Assembly (NCBI GenBank): GCA_003223645.1
Contig: QHVT01000009.1
Coordinates: 62,001 to 126,000, forward strand
Reading direction: 5' to 3'
DNA from: Acidobacteriota bacterium
GTDB taxonomy: Bacteria; Acidobacteriota; Thermoanaerobaculia; Gp7-AA8
DNA: 64,000 nucleotides
Position numbers and translations under genes: made by a program. Below are positions 25,334 to 33,035 of the stretch, piece after piece. The first letter of the stretch is position 1. Each line of letters starts with the position of its first letter. Under the pieces are notes generated by a model. The model did not search any database. It was not told the DNA's origin and worked only from the letters and a program-made list of their open reading frames with translations.

Positions 25334-26994
25334 TGGAAGGCCACCTGATGCGCGCCTTCGGCGATGCGGCGGAAGCCGCGCGACTCGAGCAGCGCGCGCC
25401 GCTTCGCGTCGTCGTTGCGAAGAATATACATCGGGCAGCAGGTGCCGAGGCTTTGGCCGAAGTAGGAGAGCGGCTTGATCGGCGAGTACGGATTGCGCGC
25501 GAACTGGTCGTAGCGGCGCATCAGATAATTGCTCGTCAGCTCGCTCGCGTCTTCGCTGACGACGATGATCGGGCGCTCGAGATAGAACATCAGCGAGCCG
25601 GTGAATGCCTCGACGCCGATGACTTGCGTGTCCGGAGCGAGATGCGGCTTCAGCGCAGTTGCGAGGGACTTCGCGGAGCGGCGCTCGGCGATGCCGAGCA
25701 TCAGCGGATTCGTAAGGAGCGGCAACGCGACGATCGGCAGCGAGAGCGCGATGAGCGCGAGCTCGCGACGCTTCGCGAAGATCGCGACGAGACCGCCGAG
25801 GACGAACGCGACGCCGAGGGCGATCGCCGTCTCGCCGGCGAACGCGGCGACCTCCGGCTTCATCTTCGCGCGATGGAAGAAGAGCGGCGCGATGAGGAAC
25901 AGCGCGCCGAATGCAGCGACCACGATCGCCGTCGCGCGCGTGCGCGCCTCGTCCCAGATGCCCGCGACGATCAGCGCGAGCGCGGGCAGCAGCGGGAGAA
26001 TGTACTGCGGGCGCTTCGACTGATTGAGCGAGAAGAAGACGAACGGGATGAGGATCCAGAGAGAGAGAAACAGCGTGTCATTCCGAGCCGCGAAGACGGC
26101 GAGGAATCCCCGGCGCAAGTGCGTGCTCGCTCCGTCGGCGGGGGATCCTTCGCCGTCTTTGCGGCTCAGGATGACGCGTGAGCTCATCAGCGCGATGAGC
26201 GACCACGGCAGCGCGCCCCCGATCAAATACGGGATGAAGTACCACGGCGGTCCGGTGCGCTTGAGCGCCTTCGTCGCCATCCGCTCCGCGGTCTCGGTGA
26301 CGAGCACGTAGTGCAGAAACTCCGGTACGACGCGCGTCACGCCCCACAGCCACGGCGCGATGATCGCCGCGAACGCGAGGATGCCGAGAATCGGAAAGAG
26401 CCTGCCGAGCGACTTGCGATAGATCGCATACGGAATCGCGACGAAGAGCACGAGCACGAACGTGACCGGACCCTTCGTGATGATCGCGAGACCCATCGCC
26501 GCCCACGCCAGGATCGACCAGCGCGAGTTGCGCTCTTCGATCGAGAAGTAAAATGCGATCAACGCGACCGTGCAGAAGAACGTCAGTGCGCTGTCGAAGA
26601 TGACGGTGCGCGCGAATGCGATCGTGAGCGGCATCGCCAGAAAGACGATCGCCGCGACGTACGGCGTGTCGCCACCCCACACGCGCCGCGCGAACCAGAA
26701 CAGCATCGCCGCAGTTGCGAGCGTGAAGAGGTACGCGGGCAGGCGCGCGGCCAGCTCCGTCGGTCCGAAAACTTCCATCGCCGCCGCTTCCGCAGCGAAG
26801 TACACGACCGGCTTGTCGAGATACGGCAGTCCGTCGAGCCGCGGCATGACGTAGTCGTTCGTCGCCGCCATCTCGCGGCCGACTTCCGCGTTCCGGCCTT
26901 CATCGGCATCGAGCAACGGAAAGCCGCCGAGATGGATCGCCAGCGCGATCACCTCGACGGCGAGCCAGATCTTGAGAACGTTCGTGCGCGTCAA
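25288..26994 (-). CDS. Glycosyltransferase family 39 / ArnT-like membrane protein
   Basis: A ~568-residue protein with a dozen membrane segments. The first luminal loop reads FPLLDADEGRNAEVGREM, with the acidic pair typical of GT-C enzymes (ArnT, PMT) that move sugars from polyprenyl-phosphate donors to lipid or protein. A TTG at 26994 is the best start; the open frame continues to 27672 only because the 21-bp array upstream is open. Residues about 272-306 come from palindromic element B read in frame between two membrane segments, and the last ~15 residues come from the terminal inverted repeat element. Such an enzyme would tolerate loop insertions. Confidence 0.88.
   Translation of the reverse strand: MTRTNVLKIWLAVEVIALAIHLGGFPLLDADEGRNAEVGREMAATNDYVMPRLDGLPYLDKPVVYFAAEAAAMEVFGPTELAARLPAYLFTLATAAMLFWFARRVWGGDTPYVAAIVFLAMPLTIAFARTVIFDSALTFFCTVALIAFYFSIEERNSRWSILAWAAMGLAIITKGPVTFVLVLFVAIPYAIYRKSLGRLFPILGILAFAAIIAPWLWGVTRVVPEFLHYVLVTETAERMATKALKRTGPPWYFIPYLIGGALPWSLIALMSSRVILSRKDGEGSPADGASTHLRRGFLAVFAARNDTLFLSLWILIPFVFFSLNQSKRPQYILPLLPALALIVAGIWDEARTRATAIVVAAFGALFLIAPLFFHRAKMKPEVAAFAGETAIALGVAFVLGGLVAIFAKRRELALIALSLPIVALPLLTNPLMLGIAERRSAKSLATALKPHLAPDTQVIGVEAFTGSLMFYLERPIIVVSEDASELTSNYLMRRYDQFARNPYSPIKPLSYFGQSLGTCCPMYILRNDDAKRRALLESRGFRRIAEGAHQVAFQFIPREDARSPVTPR
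26077..26178. repeat. Palindromic element, family B (copy 3), read through inside a gene
   Basis: Opens GTCATTCCGAGCCGCGAAGA and closes with the complementary CTTTGCGGCTCAGGATGAC. It lies wholly within the GT39 gene and adds about 34 residues (including VILSRKDGEGSPADGAS and FAVFAARNDTL-like sequence) without breaking the frame. Confidence 0.8.
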
Positions 26995-27011
26995 TGTCGC
27001 ACGGCACGATA

Positions 27012-27189
27012 TCGCGTCACGTCGTCGTCGACGAAGGTTCCTTCGGCGTGGTTTCTCGCGCTCGAGCTGGGGGAGCTGGCGGAGTTGGCATGGTCGGATG
27101 AGATGCGTTGGAAGCAGGTGCCGCGGCCCGGCTCGATCGACGCGATCGTGGCGGCGTATGAGGCGGCGGCGGATTCGCAGGACAGTTGA
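27012..27189 (+). pseudogene. Possible gene remnant before the 21-bp array
   Basis: One plus-strand frame reads STKVPSAWFLALELGELAEL, then AWSDEMRWKQVPRPGSIDAI, then VAAYEAAADSQDS and a TGA at 27187-27189. Composition and codons look protein-like, but no start codon is found upstream in this frame. The frame of the following SLAS repeat is offset by one base, so a single-base change could once have joined the two. This is an inference from codon pattern only. Confidence 0.3.
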
Positions 27190-27781
27190 TTCGATTTCAC
27201 TTGCATCCGAGCCAGTTTCACTTGCATCCGAGCCAGTTTCACTTGCGTCCGAGCCAGTTTCACTTGCATCCAGGCCGATTTCACTTGCATCCGGGCCAGT
27301 TTCACTTGCATCCAAGCCAGTTTCACTTGCATCCAAGCCAGTTTCACTTGCATCCGAGCCAGTTTCACTTGCATCCAAGCCAGTTTCACTTGCATCCAAG
27401 CCAGTTTCACTTGCATCCGGGCCAGTTTCACTTGCATCCAAGCCAGTTTCACTTGCATCCAAGCCAGTTTCACTTGCATCCGGGCCAGTTTCACTTGCAT
27501 CCAAGCCGATTTCACTTGCATCCGGGCCAGTTTCACTTGCATCCAAGCCGATTTCACTTGCATCCGGGCCAGTTTCACTTGCATCCGAGCCAGTTTCACT
27601 TGCATCCGGGCCAGTTTCACTTGCATCCGGGCCGGTTTCACTTGCATCCGGGCCGGTTTCACTTGCATCCAAGCCAGTTTCACTTGCATCTGGGCCGGTT
27701 TCACTTGCAAACGAGTTGGTTACGTTTGCGAATCAACCAATTTCGCTCGCGAATGAAGGCATTCGAAAATTGCCGGAATAA
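27158..27781 (+). CDS. Heptapeptide-repeat protein, (V/I)SLA(S/N)xP units
   Basis: From ATG 27158 the frame reads MRRRRIRRTVDSISLASEPV and then 24 near-identical seven-residue units encoded by the 21-bp array, then three diverged units (VSLANEL, VTFANQP, ISLANEG) and a stop at 27781. In the diverged units the SLA codons change from TCA CTT GCA to TCG CTC GCG, all silent, which suggests this strand and frame is translated. Within the array, the sixth residue varies (E, K, G, R) while Pro and Ser change only silently. The start is unclear, no signal peptide is seen, and the function is unknown. It could instead be a decayed gene. Confidence 0.4.
   Translation: MRRRRIRRTVDSISLASEPVSLASEPVSLASEPVSLASRPISLASGPVSLASKPVSLASKPVSLASEPVSLASKPVSLASKPVSLASGPVSLASKPVSLASKPVSLASGPVSLASKPISLASGPVSLASKPISLASGPVSLASEPVSLASGPVSLASGPVSLASGPVSLASKPVSLASGPVSLANELVTFANQPISLANEGIRKLPE
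27195..27719. repeat. 21-bp direct tandem repeat, 24 near-identical units plus diverged edge
   Basis: Units with the core TTTCACTTGCATCC start every 21 bases from 27195 to 27678, and a 25th (27699) is partly changed. Three further diverged units extend to about 27781. Differences between units are confined to a few positions. There are no spacers of varied sequence, so it is not CRISPR. Five of the six reading frames stay open across it. Confidence 0.95.
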
Positions 27782-27892
27782 CGGGAAAATACGCTGAAAT
27801 ACTGACTGCCTCGCAATGAGCGCCGGGGCGATTAATTCACCCTTTCGCCTGGTCCGATCACCGCGCCGATTGCGTTCGCCAAGGTGACGAGC

Positions 27893-27940
27893 CGCCGCCC
27901 GGGGCACAGGCTGGAAAGCCTGCGCTACACGGGCAGATCT
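27893..27940. repeat. Half-copy of a palindromic element, family C
   Basis: GGGGCACAGGCTGGAAAGCC with TGCGCTACAC matches the right half of the element at 48338-48397. It lies about 40 bases before the kinase gene. No other structure is visible in the stretch from 27782 to 27980. Confidence 0.7.
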
Positions 27941-27980
27941 GCAAACAGTGCGTTACGTCTTTGTCTCCCGCCCCGCTAGA

Positions 27981-30761
27981 ATGTTTCGCGTGTCCCTTCA
28001 GCCGCACGAGATGCTCGGCCCCTACGAGGTTGTCGATCTGCTCGGCGAAGGCGGGATGGGTGCGGTCTATCGCGCAAAAGACACGCGCCTTGGACGGTTC
28101 GTCGCGATCAAGGTCCTGACCAACGTCACCCTCAGCGATCGCGAGCGGCTCGTCCGTTTCGAACAGGAAGCGCGCGCAACCGGACTCCTCAATCATCCGA
28201 ATCTGCTGACCGTCTACGACGTCGGCGTCGACGCGGGCGGCGCACCGTTTCTCGTCAGCGAGCTGCTCGAAGGCGAGACGCTGCGCAGCAGACTCGAGCG
28301 CGGTCCGCTCTCGCCGCGCAAAGCGATCGACGCGGCGCTGCAAATGGCGCAGGGACTCGCGGCCGCGCACGACAAGGGAATCGTTCATCGCGATCTGAAA
28401 CCCGACAATATTTTTCTCACGCGCGACGGCCGTCTCAAGATCCTCGACTTCGGCATCGCCAAACTGACCGCGCACGCCGGCGCGGACGGTCCGACATTTC
28501 AAATGGCCGCCACCGAGCCCGGCATGGTCCTCGGCACCGTCGGCTACATGTCCCCCGAACAAGTCCGCGGCGAAGTGGTCGATCACCGCTCGGACATCTT
28601 TTCCCTCGGCGCAATCTTCTACGAGATGCTCTCCGGCATCCGCGCGTTCAAGCGCAACTCGTCGATCGAGACGCTGAACGCGATTCTCAAAGAAGATCCG
28701 TCCGATCTGACCGACATGCTGCCGTCGCTGCCACCGGCGGTCGACAAGCTCGTGCGCCGCTGTCTGGATAAAGATCGCGAGCAACGCTTTCAGCACGCGC
28801 GCGATCTCTCGTTCAATCTCGAGACGCTGTCGGCGATGTCGAGCGGCGGCACGCTCGGAGGCATGGCGCGTCCGCCGGTCACCGGCACGATGCCGCTCGC
28901 GAACGCGCCGACCGTGCGCAGCGCGGCGGCGGGATCCTCGCCGCGCACGTCGGCAACGTCCGCGACTTCGGCGCTGCGCGCGCCACAGACCACCGCGCGT
29001 CCGCTGATGAAGCCGAAGCGCGGCGTGTCGCCGGTGCTGCTTGCGCTGCTCTACCTCGTGTCGATCGCCGGCGCCGCATACGGCGCGTGGATGTGGGCGC
29101 AGCACACGAAAGAGGTTCCACCGGAGCCGCAGTTTCGACGGATGACGTTCCGCCGCGGTGAAGTGCGCACGGCGCGATTCACGCCCGACGGCGAGACCAT
29201 TGTTTATAGCGCGGCGTGGGACGGCAATCCGACGGAGACGTTCGTCGTGAGCCGCAGTGCGACCGAGGCGAGGCCGCTGGAGATTCCGGAAAGCGAAGTG
29301 CTCGCGGTGTCGAAGGCGGCCGAGCTCGCGATCCTTCTGCATCGCGATCGCTTCACGAACACCGGCGTGCTCGCGCGCGTCCCGCTCGCCGGCGGCACGC
29401 CGCGCGAGATGGCCGACAACGTCATCTCCGCGGACTGGGCACCGGACGGATCGACGCTCGCGGCGGTGCGCGTGGTCAACGGAAAAACGCGCGTCGAATA
29501 TCCAATCGGGACCGGCGTGTACGACGCGCTCGCGGTGAGCCAGGTGCGCATCGCGCCGGACGGAAAACGACTGGCGATTCTCGAGCGGCTGCAAGGCGAA
29601 AGCAATCTCACGATCATCGAAAACGGCCGGCCGGACATCGTCGCGCGCGGCTGGTCGCGCGGCGCGAGCGGACTCGCGTGGGCGCCGGACGGAAAAACGA
29701 TTCTCGTCTCCGGCACGTCGACCGCGGCGCCGGCCGCGATCTACGCGGTGAACGTCGGCGACGGCAGCATGCATCTGGCGTCGCGACTCACCGGCGTCAC
29801 GCGCATGTTCGACATCTCCACGCGCGGCGAAGTGCTCATATCGCACGGAACCTGGCGCGCGGCGCTGGTTTGGAAACCGGGTGGTGTAGGACAGGCGATC
29901 CCGCCTGTCCCGCCAACAACAACCGACACGACCGGACAGGCGGGATCGCCTGTCCTCCACGAAGAACCCGAACGCGATGCATCCTGGCTCGACTGGTCGA
30001 TCCTCGCCGACATCTCGCCCGATGCGCACACGATTCTCTTCAGCGAAACGCGCGAAGGCGGCGGCGCGAAGAACGCGGTCTATCTGCGGCGCGCCGATGC
30101 GTCGTCGCCCGTTCGCCTCGGCGAAGGCATCGCCGACGGGCTCTCGCCCGACACGAAGTGGGTGCTTGCGCATCAGGCCGGAAAAGTCGTGCTGCTGCCG
30201 AGCGGCATGGGCGAGCCGCGCGAGCTGAAGCTGAACGGCTCGTTCGAGAACGGCGCCGCATGGATGCCGGACTCGCGCCGCGCGGTGTTAGGCGGTGCCG
30301 TCGGCAAAGAAGGATTCCGCCTGCACGTCGTCGACACGCTCGACGAAACGACGAAGGCGATCTCGCCCGAAGGAATCTTCAGCGGCGGTACGCGCGAGTT
30401 CGCCGTCTCGCCCGACGGCCGCATCGTCGCCGGCATGTCGAAGGATCAGACGATCATGCTCTATCCCGTCGACGGGTCGGCGGCGACGCCGGTGGCGAGC
30501 GCGGAAAAAGGTGAAGTGCCGATCACCTGGTCCGCCGACGGCACCATGCTGTACGTCTACCGTCCGACCGCGTTGCCCGCGCGCGTCTTCCGCATCACGC
30601 TCGTCACCGGCGCGCGCGAGCCGTGGAAAACGTTCATGCCGCCCGATCCGGCCGGCGTCTACAAAATCTCGCCGCTTCTGATCACGCCCGACGCGACCGG
30701 CTACGCGTACACAGCAATGCGCACGCTGAGCGACTTATACGCTGTTGAAGGTTTGAAATAG
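27981..30761 (+). CDS. Ser/Thr protein kinase with C-terminal PD40-type beta-propeller
   Basis: A 926-residue membrane kinase of the PknB class. The kinase domain (about 10-280) has LLGEGGMGAVYRA, VAIKVL, the catalytic HRDLKPDNIFL, DFGIAKL and GYMSPEQV. A single membrane segment (LLALLYLVSIAGAAYGAWMW, about 350-370) follows a Pro/Thr-rich linker. The remaining ~550 residues form WD40/PD40-like repeats (FTPDGETIVYS, WAPDGSTLAA, IAPDGKRLAI, SPDGRIVAG) expected to face the periplasm as a sensor. A palindromic element is read in frame at residues ~633-660. ATG 27981 is chosen since the domain starts soon after; GTG 27990 is possible. Confidence 0.94.
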   Translation: MFRVSLQPHEMLGPYEVVDLLGEGGMGAVYRAKDTRLGRFVAIKVLTNVTLSDRERLVRFEQEARATGLLNHPNLLTVYDVGVDAGGAPFLVSELLEGETLRSRLERGPLSPRKAIDAALQMAQGLAAAHDKGIVHRDLKPDNIFLTRDGRLKILDFGIAKLTAHAGADGPTFQMAATEPGMVLGTVGYMSPEQVRGEVVDHRSDIFSLGAIFYEMLSGIRAFKRNSSIETLNAILKEDPSDLTDMLPSLPPAVDKLVRRCLDKDREQRFQHARDLSFNLETLSAMSSGGTLGGMARPPVTGTMPLANAPTVRSAAAGSSPRTSATSATSALRAPQTTARPLMKPKRGVSPVLLALLYLVSIAGAAYGAWMWAQHTKEVPPEPQFRRMTFRRGEVRTARFTPDGETIVYSAAWDGNPTETFVVSRSATEARPLEIPESEVLAVSKAAELAILLHRDRFTNTGVLARVPLAGGTPREMADNVISADWAPDGSTLAAVRVVNGKTRVEYPIGTGVYDALAVSQVRIAPDGKRLAILERLQGESNLTIIENGRPDIVARGWSRGASGLAWAPDGKTILVSGTSTAAPAAIYAVNVGDGSMHLASRLTGVTRMFDISTRGEVLISHGTWRAALVWKPGGVGQAIPPVPPTTTDTTGQAGSPVLHEEPERDASWLDWSILADISPDAHTILFSETREGGGAKNAVYLRRADASSPVRLGEGIADGLSPDTKWVLAHQAGKVVLLPSGMGEPRELKLNGSFENGAAWMPDSRRAVLGGAVGKEGFRLHVVDTLDETTKAISPEGIFSGGTREFAVSPDGRIVAGMSKDQTIMLYPVDGSAATPVASAEKGEVPITWSADGTMLYVYRPTALPARVFRITLVTGAREPWKTFMPPDPAGVYKISPLLITPDATGYAYTAMRTLSDLYAVEGLK
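29881..29963. repeat. Palindromic element, family D, read through inside the kinase gene
   Basis: GTGGTGTAGGACAGGCGATC and CCCGCCTGTCC at the left face GGACAGGCGGGATCGCCTGT and CCTCCAC at the right, with a short loop near 29920. It adds about 28 residues (GVGQAIPPVPP, TTTDTTGQAGSPVLHE) to a propeller loop. Confidence 0.8.
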
Positions 30762-30837
30762 ACGTTCGTCGCGTCGACACACAGCTGTTGCACGTGTGAC
30801 CTGACTTTCCGCGAGGTGAGGCGTCCGTCCTTACATC

Positions 30838-31239
30838 GTGGGACCGTTTCTGATCGCACTCGCGTTGCTGGCCACCCTCCACCCTCCCGAGTTGCCGGAT
30901 CGCGTGTTGTCCGAATTCGCACTCGAGATTCTCAAACAGGCCGGCCCGGTCGAAGAGCTGGAAGTCGCGGCGTTCATCATGCGCTCGGACGATGGAACGC
31001 TCTCGCTCCGCAGCTGGCCGAATCAGCGCCGCTTCCGAACCGCACAATGGAGCGGGCCCTTGCCGCCCGCTGCGATCGCGATCATTCATAGTCATCCGGT
31101 AACGATGCCGCTGCCTTCGACGATGGACCGTCGCGAAGCGGAGCGGTTGCGCATCCCGATCTACGCGGTGTCGCGCGGCTCACTCTGCAAGGCCGATATC
31201 CGCGGAGAGGTGCAGTGCGCGATACTCTCCCGCCGGTGA
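30838..31239 (+). CDS. Secreted JAB1/MPN (JAMM) metalloprotease-like protein
   Basis: A 133-residue protein starting at GTG 30838. An N-terminal hydrophobic stretch (MGPFLIALALLATLH) suggests export. IIHSHPVTMPLPSTMD (about 82-97) fits the JAMM zinc motif H-x-H-x7-S-x2-D exactly, and glutamates at EELEVAAFI (about 39-45) could supply the catalytic Glu. JAMM proteins cleave isopeptide bonds or process small peptides, usually in the cytoplasm. It overlaps the TauE/SafE exporter by four bases. The fold call is from motif and size only. Confidence 0.75.
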   Translation: MGPFLIALALLATLHPPELPDRVLSEFALEILKQAGPVEELEVAAFIMRSDDGTLSLRSWPNQRRFRTAQWSGPLPPAAIAIIHSHPVTMPLPSTMDRREAERLRIPIYAVSRGSLCKADIRGEVQCAILSRR

Positions 31240-32009
31240 CTGTTTTCTCCATCGCCGTGGTTCTCGTCGCAGGCGTCGTTGCCGGCGCGCTCAACGCCGT
31301 CGCGGGCGGCGGGACGCTCGTCTCCTTCCCTGCGCTGTTATGGCTCGGCAGAGATCCGGTGATCGCGAATGCCACCAACGCGGTGGCGATCTGGCCGGCG
31401 TCGCTGGCCGGCGCGTTCGGATTCCGCCGCGAGCTGTCGAGCGTGCAGCGCTGGCTGCTGCTGCTCATCCTCCCGTCGATCGCGGGCGGCGCGCTCGGCA
31501 GCTGGCTGCTGCTGCGCACGCCATCCAACACGTTCGAGCGCCTCATCCCGCTGCTCATCCTCGGCGCGACGCTGCTGCTCGCGGCGCAGGAGATCATCAC
31601 CCGCAAGCTCGGCGTGCTTGCAGAGGCGCACGAGCATCCGACCGCCGGCTGGGTCACGTTTGTCTTCGTCTTTCAGTTTCTCGTCGCGCTGTACGGCGGC
31701 TACTTCGGCGCCGGCATGGGCATCCTGATGCTCGCCGCCCTCGGTCTCATCGGCATGACCGACATGCATCAGATGAACGGCCTCAAAAACATTCTCGGCC
31801 TCTGCATCAACGCCGTTGCCGCGATCTATTTCATCTCCCAGCGCGCCGTCGTGTGGCACGACGTCTTCCTGATGGCGATCGGCACGACGACCGGCGGCTT
31901 TCTCGGCGCGCGCCTCGCGCGGCGGCTCGGACGCAGCTTCGTCCGCCGCGCCGTCGTCGTCATTGGGCTGGCAATGACTGCGGCGATGGCGCTCCGGACG
32001 TGGCTCTGA
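31236..32009 (+). CDS. TauE/SafE family sulfite/anion exporter
   Basis: A ~257-residue membrane protein with about eight helices. The family signature AGALNAVAGGGTLVSFPALL lies at the N-terminus and is mirrored in the second half (GGYFGAGMGILMLAALGL). Related proteins export sulfite, sulfoacetate or other small anions. GTG 31236 overlaps the JAMM stop (GTGA) and is preferred; an in-frame GTG at 31215 is the other option. The 3' end overlaps the convergent gene at 31960 by 50 bases. Confidence 0.93.
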   Translation: MTVFSIAVVLVAGVVAGALNAVAGGGTLVSFPALLWLGRDPVIANATNAVAIWPASLAGAFGFRRELSSVQRWLLLLILPSIAGGALGSWLLLRTPSNTFERLIPLLILGATLLLAAQEIITRKLGVLAEAHEHPTAGWVTFVFVFQFLVALYGGYFGAGMGILMLAALGLIGMTDMHQMNGLKNILGLCINAVAAIYFISQRAVVWHDVFLMAIGTTTGGFLGARLARRLGRSFVRRAVVVIGLAMTAAMALRTWL

Positions 32010-32499
32010 GCGCCTTCGCCACCATGCGGTAGCGCCACACCGCGATCGCGATCATCGTGCCGAAGATCAGGACGAAGAACACCGTCAGATCCCACGGACG
32101 GTGATACTTCGACGCGCTGAAAAAGATGGATCCCATCAACGCGCACGCGGCCAGGAACCAGTAGTTCGCCCAGCCGATGACGTACGTCGCACCTTCCTCC
32201 GGCGCGTAGCGCACGAGGCCGTGAAAGACCGGCAGATAGCGGAAGGACACCGACGCGTTTCCCCGCTCGCGAAATGCGATCGCGCTCTCCGACAGCCGCT
32301 CGAAGGCGATGCGCGACACGCGATGATCGGCCGTCGTCGCGAGACGCTGTTCGGCGTCTGACCCGAGGCGGACGTTCGGGAGGCGCATGCGGAAGAGCGG
32401 TAGACCGATGAGGTAGTAGACGCGCGCCCACATGCGCGCCGCTAGAAACTCGATGATGGCAAGCACACCGATCGCGAGAAACGGCCAGAAAACCTTCAT
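31960..32499 (-). CDS. Small membrane protein of unknown function
   Basis: A 179-residue protein with an N-terminal membrane segment (VFWPFLAIGVLAIIEFLA) and two more near the C-terminus (YWFLAACALMGSIFFS, TVFFVLIFGTMIAIAVW), with a hydrophilic middle. No family recognised. ATG 32499 has GAGG in TCCGAGGTCC upstream. Its tail overlaps tauE convergently by 50 bases, which would put both messages under antisense pressure. Confidence 0.7.
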   Translation of the reverse strand: MKVFWPFLAIGVLAIIEFLAARMWARVYYLIGLPLFRMRLPNVRLGSDAEQRLATTADHRVSRIAFERLSESAIAFRERGNASVSFRYLPVFHGLVRYAPEEGATYVIGWANYWFLAACALMGSIFFSASKYHRPWDLTVFFVLIFGTMIAIAVWRYRMVAKALRATSGAPSPQSLPAQ

Positions 32500-32559
32500 G
32501 AATGGACCTCGGAAACAAAGGATCGCACAGTTCTCGCATTGTGGGGAGCGGGAGGATCG

Positions 32560-33003
32560 ATGAAACGAGTTGCCGTTCTCGCTGTGCTCGCCATGCTGGC
32601 ATGCACGACCACACAACAATCATCCGCGCCATCGAACGCCGCGCCGAAATCGAATTACAAAAACCTGCAGGTGTTGCCGAAAGACATCTCGCGCGAGCAA
32701 CTGCTGGCGACGATGCGCAGCTTCACCCGCGGCCTCGGCGTGCGCTGCAATCACTGCCATGTCGTCAAGGCGACGGAGCCGAAGGAAGAGCTCGACTTTC
32801 CGTCCGACGCGAAAGACGAAAAGAAAAACGCGCGGACGATGATCCTGATGACGCGCGAGATCAATCGGACATGGATTCCGCGCGTGTCGAAGGAGCCCGC
32901 CGACATGCGTGTCGGATGCTGGACGTGCCATCGCGGCAAACCGGAGCCGGAGTCGCCTCCTCCGCCGCCCGAGCCGCAGGCGCAGCCGAAGCCGTCGAGA
33001 TGA
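32560..33003 (+). CDS. Di-heme c-type cytochrome lipoprotein
   Basis: A 147-residue lipoprotein (signal MKRVAVLAVLAMLACTTT, lipobox LACT at ~15). Two CxxCH sites are present, CNHCH (~67) and CWTCH (~129), each expected to bind heme c. Residues NLQVLPKDISREQLLATMRS and FTRGLGVRCNHC are typical of small photosynthetic-reaction-center-like cytochromes common in Acidobacteria. The C-terminus is proline-rich. It probably shuttles electrons at the outer face of the membrane. GGAGG precedes the ATG. Confidence 0.9.
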   Translation: MKRVAVLAVLAMLACTTTQQSSAPSNAAPKSNYKNLQVLPKDISREQLLATMRSFTRGLGVRCNHCHVVKATEPKEELDFPSDAKDEKKNARTMILMTREINRTWIPRVSKEPADMRVGCWTCHRGKPEPESPPPPPEPQAQPKPSR

Positions 33004-33035
33004 CATTCCGCTCCGGGTGAGAGACGATCTCACCC

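Noticed and set aside
26995-27672. In-frame extension of the GT39 gene across the 21-bp array (DASETGP repeats)
   Set aside because: It has no membrane or signal features, arises only because the array lacks stops in this frame, and passes through arginine-rich antisense-like sequence before the true first luminal loop.
27195-27719. CRISPR array
   Set aside because: Units are directly adjacent at 21 bases with no unique spacers, and no cas genes are near.
27186-27797. A second plus-strand frame through the array (FHLHPSQ repeats)
   Set aside because: Its pattern is lost in the diverged end units, unlike the SLAS frame, and the high-His composition is an artefact of the DNA unit.
27858-30173. 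771-codon minus-strand frame opposite the kinase
   Set aside because: Arginine-rich antisense shadow; the opposite strand carries a full kinase and propeller with all motifs.
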